Source: DASQGA01 sp035535315 (GTDB taxonomy: Bacteria > Actinomycetota > Thermoleophilia > Gaiellales > Gaiellaceae). From it: a DNA stretch of 27,290 nucleotides. The notes below the pieces were generated by a model. The model saw only the letters and a list, made by a program, of their open reading frames with translations. It was not told where the DNA came from and searched no databases. The position numbers were made by a program, and so were the translations under genes. Positions 21,722-27,290 of this stretch are shown here, in pieces. The stretch lies in the NCBI GenBank assembly GCA_035535315.1, contig DATLQD010000106.1:1-27290 (forward strand), written 5' to 3'. Numbering within the stretch: position 1 is the first letter of the stretch; the number at the start of each line of letters is the position of its first letter.

Positions 21722-22747
21722 ATGCCCCGGAACCCCCTCGAGGACGCCGGTCGGGCCCTGCGCCAGCTCGGAGACCGGCTCCGCGAGACGGCTGGCCCTG
21801 AGGGTGAGTGGATCGCGGAGCAACTGGATCGCCTCTCGGCGCGGGAGGAACCGCGAACCGACGGCGAACGGAGCCTCGGCGAGCTCCAGGCCGAGCTCGA
21901 CGGGCTCGTGGGCCTCGAGACGGTCAAGGAGCAGATGCACGCGCTCGTCGCGTTCCTCGAGGTTCAGAGCCGCCGGAAGGAGCACGGGCTCCGGGAGGCC
22001 GCGACTGGCCAGCACCTCGTCTTCCTCGGCAACCCCGGAACCGGAAAGACGACCGTCGCGCGGCTCCTGGCGCAGATGTACCGGGCCATGGGGCTCCTGC
22101 GAAAGGGCCACCTGGTCGAGGTCGATCGCTCGGGCCTCGTGGGCCAGTTCGTCGGCACGACCGCGATCAAGACCGACCGGGTCGTTCGCCGCGCGCTGGA
22201 CGGTGTCCTCTTCATCGACGAGGCGTATGCCCTGACCCGGGAGGAAACACGGATGGACTTCGGACCGGAGGCCGTCGAGACGCTGCTCAAGCGTATGGAG
22301 GACCACCGCGAGCGGCTCGTGGTGATCGTGGCCGGCTACCCGGCGCTCATGCACCGATTCCTGGATTCGAATCCGGGTCTCAGGTCGCGCTTCTCGCGCG
22401 AGATCGTCTTTTCGGACTACTCGACCGAGGACCTGGCCAGGATCACGAATCGCTTCGCGTCCGACCTCGAATACCGGCTCACCGAGGAGGCCGAGGCCGA
22501 GCTCCGCGCCGTGCTCGACGCTGCCAGGCGGAGCGAGTCGTTCGGGAACGCTCGCTTCTCACGCACGGTCTTCGAGCAGGCGCTGAGTGCCCACGCCCTT
22601 CGGCTTGCCCGGCAGGGCGACCTCGCGACGGCCGGCTGGGACGTCCTCCAGACACTCACAGCCGAGGACATCGCGGCGGCCGCGCTTTCGCTCGGGGTCG
22701 AGGCACCGGCTCCCGGTCGCGGACGCTTCCGCTTCAGGCGCCCTTAA
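21722..22747 (+). CDS. CbbX/SpoVK-type AAA+ ATPase
   Basis: The 341-residue protein has a charged helical N-terminus (1-60) and one AAA+ module of the CbxX/CfxQ/SpoVK class. Visible are Walker A GNPGTGKT (103-110), the pore-loop/sensor region SGLVGQFVGTTAIKTDRVV (137-155), Walker B GVLFIDEAYAL (161-171), a sensor-1-like VIVAGYP, and the Arg-finger stretch NPGLRSRF (217-224), followed by the lid domain. Relatives remodel protein complexes: CbbX activates Rubisco, and EccA serves ESX secretion. No Rubisco or ESX genes are nearby, so the client is unknown. The ribosome binding site is weak. It diverges from the exporter and is followed by the element upstream of the MMPL gene. Confidence 0.88.
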   Translation: MPRNPLEDAGRALRQLGDRLRETAGPEGEWIAEQLDRLSAREEPRTDGERSLGELQAELDGLVGLETVKEQMHALVAFLEVQSRRKEHGLREAATGQHLVFLGNPGTGKTTVARLLAQMYRAMGLLRKGHLVEVDRSGLVGQFVGTTAIKTDRVVRRALDGVLFIDEAYALTREETRMDFGPEAVETLLKRMEDHRERLVVIVAGYPALMHRFLDSNPGLRSRFSREIVFSDYSTEDLARITNRFASDLEYRLTEEAEAELRAVLDAARRSESFGNARFSRTVFEQALSAHALRLARQGDLATAGWDVLQTLTAEDIAAAALSLGVEAPAPGRGRFRFRRP

Positions 22748-22779
22748 GTTGGAGCGCGAAGAGCGGCGTGATACGAACC

Positions 22780-22824
22780 AGATGGTTGATCGACCGTTAC
22801 CACGCCAATTACCAACAACCATCT
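22780..22824. repeat. Intergenic inverted-repeat element, short form (45 bp)
   Basis: AGATGGTTG (22780-22788) and CAACCATCT (22816-22824) are perfect complements. The two halves equal the two ends of the 165-bp element at 9563-9727 in inverted order (15/15 and 13/13 identical blocks), with the interior missing. As at the other copy, the right arm ends within a few bases of a TAnnnT box (TAGACT) and a gene start without a ribosome binding site. Confidence 0.6.
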
Positions 22825-22828
22825 AGAC

Positions 22829-25024
22829 TTGCCGCCGCTTCTGTCGACCGAAGGCCTAGCTCGAGCCGCGAGCCGCCATCCCTGGCGAGCGATCGGTGCC
22901 TGGCTGCTGGTCCTCGTGGTGTCGTTCGGAGTGATCGCGGTCTTCCTGGGGGATGCGCTGACCAGCGAGAGCGACGTCACGAGCAATCCAGAGTCGAAGC
23001 AGGCGTACGAGCTCCTCGCCGAGCGGTTCCCGAACGAGCCCGAGCCGAGTGAGATCGTCGTCCTTCGCTCGGACCGCTACACGGTCGACGATCCCGAGTT
23101 CAGGGAGAAGGCGCAGGCAATCTTCGCGCGCGCGCGGCAGACGGGGGTCGTCGCCGACGCCAAGAGCTACTTCACGGCGGAAGACGACTCCCTCGTCTCG
23201 AAGGACCGCCATGCCACGATCGTGCCGATCTTCCTTCGCACGGACGAGGTCGGCCCGCTGGTCGACGTCGTGGACGAGGCGGACGGCGGCGGCTTCGACA
23301 TCTCGATCACGGGCAGCGTCACGAGCGACGCCGATTTCGAGAAGCTCTCGGAGGAGGACCTGCAGAAAGGGGAGCTGCTCATCGGTCTGCCGGCGGCGCT
23401 CATCATCCTCGTCCTCGTCTTCGGAGCCGTCGTCGCAGGACTGATCCCGGTGCTCCTCGCACTCCTCGCGATCGTGGTCGCGGTCGCCTTGACCGCCCTC
23501 GTGGGCCAGGTATTCGAGCTCTCGTTCTTCGTCGTGAACATGATCTCGGGCATGGGGCTCGCGCTCGGCATCGACTACTCGCTCTTCATCCTGTCGCGCT
23601 ACCGGGAAGAGCGCGTCCACGGTCGCGAGAAGCTCGACGCCATCGCCGCTGCGGGGGCCACCGCGAGTAGGGCGGTCCTCTTCAGCGGCATCGCGTTCGT
23701 GCTGGCCATGATCGGAATGGTGCTCGTCCCCGACACCATTCTCCGGAGCCTCGCGACTGGGGCCATCCTGGTCGGGGTGGTCTCGGTCCTGGCCGCGCTG
23801 ACACTGCTCCCGGCAGTGCTCAGCCTGCTCGGCGACCGCGTCAACTCGCTGCGCATCCCGATCGTCGGCAGAAGCGCCGAGAACGCAGGGGCAGAAGGAC
23901 GCTTCTGGTCGGCGGTGGTAAAGCGTGTCATGCGCCGCCCGGTCGTCAGCCTGGTCGTGGCTGGTGGCCTGCTCCTGGCCGCGGCAGTGCCGATTCTCGA
24001 CATGAACACAGGCTTCGCGGGCATCAGCACCCTGCCGGACCGGTTCCCCTCAAAGCAAGGGTTCACGGCCCTGTCCGAGGAGTTCCCGCAGGCCGGGACG
24101 AACCCGATCGAGATCGTCGTCGACGGGGACCTCGAATCCCCGGCGGTCCAGCGGAGCATCGAACGCCTGCAGCAGCGGCTGGCAGACAACCCGATCTTCG
24201 GACCGGCCACGGTCGAGACGAACGAGGCGGGAGACCTCGCCCGAATCACGGTTCCGGTCACCGATTCGGCGAGCGCCGAGGCCTACGACGCGGTCAGATC
24301 GCTGCGGAGCGAGGACATTCCGGCCGCCTTCGCCGGCGCCGACCTACGCGTGCTCGTGACGGGCGAATCGGCAGAAAATGTCGACTACTTTGACCTGATC
24401 GGAAGCTGGCTGCCGATCGTCTTCGCCTTCGTGCTCGGGCTCAGCTTCGTCCTCCTCACGATCGCGTTCCGCTCGGTCGTCGTCCCCGCGCTCGCGATCG
24501 CGCTCAACCTCCTCTCCGTGGGCGCGGCCTACGGGCTGCTCGTGCTCGTGTTCCAGAAAGGCGTCGGGAACGAGCTCTTCGGGTTCCAGCAGGTGGATGC
24601 GGTCGAGGCCTGGGTGCCGCTCTTCCTCTTCTCGGTGCTCTTCGGGCTCTCGATGGACTACCAGGTCTTCCTGCTGAGCCGGATCCGGGAGCGCTACACG
24701 GCCACCGGGGACACTGCCGGCGCGGTGGCGTTCGGGGTGGGATCGACCGCCCGGATCATCACCGGCGCGGCGCTGATCATCGTCGCGGTCTTCGGCGGCT
24801 TTGCGGCCGGCGACCTCGTCATGTTTCAGCAGATGGGCTTCGGCGTCGCGGTCGCCCTGCTGATCGACGCGACCATCGTCCGCTCGGTGCTCGTGCCGGC
24901 CGCCATGAAGCTCCTCGGAGACTGGAACTGGTACTTCCCCTCGTGGCTCGCCTGGGTCCCGGAGCTCCAGGTCGAAGGGCACGAGCCTGCGCCGCCCTCG
25001 AATAGGCCCATTCCCGCCGAGTAG
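22829..25024 (+). CDS. MMPL-family RND transporter
   Basis: The 731-residue protein is an MMPL transporter with two repeated halves, each of about six helices with a large extracytoplasmic loop after the first. The proton-relay motifs are GIDYSLFILSRYREE in the first half and SMDYQVFLLSRIRER in the second, each with the Asp-Tyr pair typical of the family. Actinobacterial MMPLs export lipids, glycolipids or small hydrophobic molecules; the substrate here is unknown. The TTG at 22829 overlaps a possible -10 box (TAGACT, 22824-22829) and has no ribosome binding site. The true start could therefore be a few codons downstream (for example CTG at 22841), although the conserved part begins around STEGLARAASRHPW either way. 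Confidence 0.92.
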   Translation: MPPLLSTEGLARAASRHPWRAIGAWLLVLVVSFGVIAVFLGDALTSESDVTSNPESKQAYELLAERFPNEPEPSEIVVLRSDRYTVDDPEFREKAQAIFARARQTGVVADAKSYFTAEDDSLVSKDRHATIVPIFLRTDEVGPLVDVVDEADGGGFDISITGSVTSDADFEKLSEEDLQKGELLIGLPAALIILVLVFGAVVAGLIPVLLALLAIVVAVALTALVGQVFELSFFVVNMISGMGLALGIDYSLFILSRYREERVHGREKLDAIAAAGATASRAVLFSGIAFVLAMIGMVLVPDTILRSLATGAILVGVVSVLAALTLLPAVLSLLGDRVNSLRIPIVGRSAENAGAEGRFWSAVVKRVMRRPVVSLVVAGGLLLAAAVPILDMNTGFAGISTLPDRFPSKQGFTALSEEFPQAGTNPIEIVVDGDLESPAVQRSIERLQQRLADNPIFGPATVETNEAGDLARITVPVTDSASAEAYDAVRSLRSEDIPAAFAGADLRVLVTGESAENVDYFDLIGSWLPIVFAFVLGLSFVLLTIAFRSVVVPALAIALNLLSVGAAYGLLVLVFQKGVGNELFGFQQVDAVEAWVPLFLFSVLFGLSMDYQVFLLSRIRERYTATGDTAGAVAFGVGSTARIITGAALIIVAVFGGFAAGDLVMFQQMGFGVAVALLIDATIVRSVLVPAAMKLLGDWNWYFPSWLAWVPELQVEGHEPAPPSNRPIPAE

Positions 25025-25036
25025 GCTTCCGCCCGG

Positions 25037-26959
25037 ATGCCGGAGGTGATCTGGGAGCCGAGCCCCGAGGTGCTCGAGCGCGCGAACGTGGTCCGCTTCA
25101 TGCGCCGGCACGGCTTCGATGATTACCGGGAATTCCAGCAGCGCTCGCAGGACGACCCGGACTGGTTCTGGCCCGCCGCGATCGAGGACATGGACCTCGA
25201 CTTCCGCGAGCCGTGGAACCAGGTCGTTGATCTCTCGCGGGGGCCAGAGTGGGCGACCTGGTTCGACGGCGGGAAGCTCAACATCGCCTGGAACTGCGTC
25301 CACCGGTGGGCGGAGCGGACACCCGAGGCGGAAGCGGCCGTGTTCCGGGGCGAGGCCGGCGATCGGCGCACCCTCACCTTCGCGGAGCTCTCCCGGGAGG
25401 TGACGCGGTTCGCCGAAGGGCTGGCCGCGCTCGGTGTCGGCGCCGGCGACACGGTCGCGCTCTTCCTCCCGATGTCGCTCGAGGTCGCGATCGCCTCGCA
25501 CGCCTGTGCGCACCTCGGCGCCATCCAGGTGCCCGTCTTCTCGGGCTTCGCCGCCCCTGCTGTCGCTGCGAGGCTCGTGGACTCGGAAGCAAAGGTGGTC
25601 GTGACCGCCGACGGCTCGTTTCGACGCGGGCGCGAAGTCCCGATGAAGGAGATCGTCGACGAGGCGGTGGCGTCGGCGCCGACGGTCGAGCACGTTGTCG
25701 TCTGGAGCCGGCTCGGCCGGGAGGACGTGCCGATGAAGCCGGGCCGAGACCTCAGTTGGGCCGAGATCGCCGCGGGACAGCCGGGCGAGTTGGAGCCCGC
25801 CTGGGTGGACTCCGAGGCGCCGTATCTCCTCGCCTACACCTCGGGCACGACCGGGACGCCGAAGGGCGTCCTCCACGTCCAGGGCGGGTTCCTGGTCTCG
25901 ATTGCCAGAGAGGTCGCCTACCAGGCGGATGCGGGCACGGCCGACACCATCCTCTTCTCGACGGACATGGGCTGGATCATGGGCCCGTGGATGGTCGTAG
26001 GCGGCGGGGCTCTCGGATCGAGGCTCGTCTTCATGGAGGGCGCACCGGACCGACCGCACGACCGCCTCTGGACGCTGATCGAGGAGGAGGGCGTGACGGT
26101 GCTCGGCTGCTCGCCGACCCTGATCCGGGCGCTCCTCCAGCACGGCGACCCGGAGAGCGACCTCTCCTCCCTCCGCACGATCGTCACGACCGGTGAGCCG
26201 TGGAACCCGGAGCCGTACCGCTGGCTCTTCGAGCAGGTGGGCGGCGGCCGCTGCCCGATCATCAACTGCTCAGGCGGCACGGAGGTGGGAGCATGTTTTC
26301 TCTCTCCCACGCCTGCGACCCCGATCAAGTCCTGCTCGCTCGGCGGGCCCGCGCTCGGGATGGCCATGGACGTCGTCGACGCAGACGGGCGGCCGGTGCG
26401 CGGCGAGGTGGGTGAGCTCGTCTGCCGGAAGCCGTTTCCCGGCATGACCCGCGGGATCTGGAAGGACCCGGAGCGCTACCTGGATGCGTACTGGCGCCGC
26501 CTGCCCGGGATCTGGGTGCACGGCGACTGGGCGTCCGTGGACGAGGACGGCTACTGGTTCCTCCACGGGCGCTCGGACGACACGCTGAACCTCGCCGGGA
26601 AGCGCATCGGCCCCGCCGAGATCGAGTCGGCCGTGGTCGGCCATCCCGCGGTTACGGAAGCCGCGGCCGTCGGTATCCCGCACGAGATCAAGGGCGAGGT
26701 CGCGTGGGTCTTCTGCACGCTCCGCCCGGACGTGGAGGCAACCGAGGAGCTCGCGGCCGAGATCGGGGAAGCGGCCGCCGATGAGCTGGGGAAGGCCTTC
26801 CGGCCCGATCGCATCATCTTCGTCCCGGCGCTGCCGAAAACCCGGAGCGCGAAGATCGTCCGCCGGGCGGTTCGTGCCAGGGCGCTCGGCGAGGATCCCG
26901 GTGATCTCTCGTCGCTCGAGAATCCGGAGTCGCTCGACGACATCGCGCGGGCAGTTTGA
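25037..26959 (+). CDS. Acetyl-CoA-synthetase-like AMP-forming acyl-CoA synthetase
   Basis: The 640-residue protein belongs to the ANL superfamily and makes an acyl-AMP and then acyl-CoA from a short acid, ATP and CoA. It has an ACAS-type N-terminus (about 30-90, ...WFDGGKLNIAWNCVHRW), the phosphate loop YTSGTTGTPKG (about 267-277), GWIMGPW, the A5-type CSGGTEVG, HGDWASVDEDGYWFLHGRSDD (A7-A8), and the catalytic Lys at about 604 in KTRSAKIVRR, the site of regulatory lysine acetylation in AcsA. Similarity to AcsA favours acetate or propionate, but motif differences leave the substrate open. ATG 25037 lies 12 bases after the MMPL stop, suggesting co-transcription; TAGGCT nine bases upstream may be a second start site. 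Confidence 0.9.
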   Translation: MPEVIWEPSPEVLERANVVRFMRRHGFDDYREFQQRSQDDPDWFWPAAIEDMDLDFREPWNQVVDLSRGPEWATWFDGGKLNIAWNCVHRWAERTPEAEAAVFRGEAGDRRTLTFAELSREVTRFAEGLAALGVGAGDTVALFLPMSLEVAIASHACAHLGAIQVPVFSGFAAPAVAARLVDSEAKVVVTADGSFRRGREVPMKEIVDEAVASAPTVEHVVVWSRLGREDVPMKPGRDLSWAEIAAGQPGELEPAWVDSEAPYLLAYTSGTTGTPKGVLHVQGGFLVSIAREVAYQADAGTADTILFSTDMGWIMGPWMVVGGGALGSRLVFMEGAPDRPHDRLWTLIEEEGVTVLGCSPTLIRALLQHGDPESDLSSLRTIVTTGEPWNPEPYRWLFEQVGGGRCPIINCSGGTEVGACFLSPTPATPIKSCSLGGPALGMAMDVVDADGRPVRGEVGELVCRKPFPGMTRGIWKDPERYLDAYWRRLPGIWVHGDWASVDEDGYWFLHGRSDDTLNLAGKRIGPAEIESAVVGHPAVTEAAAVGIPHEIKGEVAWVFCTLRPDVEATEELAAEIGEAAADELGKAFRPDRIIFVPALPKTRSAKIVRRAVRARALGEDPGDLSSLENPESLDDIARAV

Positions 26960-26976
26960 GAGCCCGGAGTGTGTCT

Positions 26977-27001
26977 GGTTTTCGCCGATGAGGCGAAAAC
27001 C
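26977..27001. promoter_or_regulatory. Perfect 10-bp dyad before nadE: operator or terminator
   Basis: GGTTTTCGCC and GGCGAAAACC are exact complements around the loop GATGA, between the synthetase stop and the nadE start. No T-run follows, and TAGACT (27004-27009), a possible -10 box for nadE, comes three bases later, so the dyad would cover the -35 and spacer region. An operator is somewhat more likely than a terminator. Confidence 0.5.
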
Positions 27002-27018
27002 GCTAGACTAGAGGAGCC

Positions 27019-27290
27019 ATGCGCCTCGCGCTCGCGCAGATCAACACCGTCGTCGGTGACCTCGACGGCAATCGCGACCGCATTCTGACGCGGCTCGCCG
27101 AGGCGCGGGACGCGGGCGCCGACCTGGTCCTTTTCCCGGAGCTCGCGGTCACCGGCTACCCGCCCGAGGACCTCCTCCTCCGTCCGAGCTTCCTGCGCGC
27201 CGCCGAGCAAAGCCTTGCCCAGGTCGCCCGCGAGGCCCGCGGAGTGACGGCGCTCGTGGGAGCACCCCTGCTCGACGGCGATCTCTTCAA
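27019..27290 (+). CDS. nadE: Glutamine-dependent NAD+ synthetase, N-terminal part (cut off by window edge)
   Basis: The first 90 residues are present. MRLALAQINTVVGDLDGN is the characteristic opening of the nitrilase-type glutaminase domain of NadE, and LVLFPELAVTGYPPEDLL contains the catalytic Glu41 of the Glu-Lys-Cys triad. This domain frees ammonia from glutamine for amidation of nicotinate adenine dinucleotide in the C-terminal domain, which lies outside the window. A plain nitrilase is possible, but TGYPPEDLLL is typical of NadE. The ATG at 27019 has GGAG two bases upstream, a very short spacing, and TAGACT nine bases upstream, so the leader may be only a few bases long. Confidence 0.9.
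   Translation, partial: MRLALAQINTVVGDLDGNRDRILTRLAEARDAGADLVLFPELAVTGYPPEDLLLRPSFLRAAEQSLAQVAREARGVTALVGAPLLDGDLF

Noticed and set aside
20229..21722. 497-residue rightward frame over the exporter
   Set aside because: Antisense to a DHA2 exporter with motifs A-D; the product is a charged shadow.
24344..26143. 599-residue leftward frame over MMPL and the acyl-CoA synthetase
   Set aside because: Crosses two genes with firm motifs; composition is that of an antisense shadow.

Overview
The window is high-GC DNA packed with genes on both strands. GTG and TTG starts are frequent, several starts follow a TAnnnT box by six or seven bases with no ribosome binding site, and the gene content (DipZ-type CcdA-thioredoxin fusion, MMPL exporter, DHA2 drug exporter, PAC2 protein) is actinobacterial. 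A Thermoleophilia-like lineage (Gaiellales/Solirubrobacterales) is my best guess. That is inference; no rRNA or other marker gene is present. I see no tRNA, rRNA, CRISPR array, transposase or prophage.

Left part (1-4.8 kb). A leftward run holds mntH (NRAMP), a 43-residue basic mini-protein, a VOC protein and a diacylglycerol-kinase-type lipid kinase that runs off the left edge. Diverging from mntH is a two-gene unit: a Tat-exported two-domain multicopper oxidase and a ZIP transporter with an extracytoplasmic beta-rich front domain. A perfect 14-bp DtxR/MntR-like palindrome lies between the divergent units and covers the oxidase start codon, which suggests one metal-sensing switch for the whole metal cluster.

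Middle (4.8-17.7 kb). An orphan helical protein diverges from an XRE-TPR regulator. Then come a large DEAH helicase, a 165-bp intergenic inverted-repeat element, dipZ, a PAC2 protein, ctaA (heme A synthase), selD, a DDAH-type amidinohydrolase, a tandem-rhodanese sulfurtransferase, a thioredoxin-fold lipoprotein and a CBS-pair protein. DipZ, the rhodanese and the thioredoxin-fold lipoprotein give this stretch a thiol/sulfur-redox flavour; CtaA serves respiration.

Candidate new system (17.66-19.51 kb). A second XRE-TPR regulator (leftward) is followed 17 bases later by a 32-codon gene with a 12-base perfect Shine-Dalgarno match. It encodes a Lys-rich, hydrophobic, signal-like peptide with a polar GGFQHGH tail. 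This is the layout of RRNPP regulator-pheromone pairs (PlcR-PapR, NprR-NprX), which are known from Firmicutes. A second 33-codon hydrophobic micro-ORF follows. The regulator promoter is flanked by an inverted repeat, and back-to-back with it a near-consensus promoter fires rightward into a gene-free ~140-nt segment that folds into three hairpins and ends in a terminator-like stem plus TTTT: a candidate small RNA.

Right part (19.6-27.3 kb). A TetR regulator is coupled to a 14-TM DHA2 exporter, with a TTAG-N6-CTAA operator candidate upstream. A CbbX/SpoVK-type AAA+ ATPase, an MMPL transporter preceded by a short version of the 9.6-kb intergenic element, an acetyl-CoA-synthetase-like enzyme, and the start of glutamine-dependent NAD synthetase follow. 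Bases 19509-19596, between the RNA candidate and the end of tetR, hold only small imperfect hairpins; I see no gene there.
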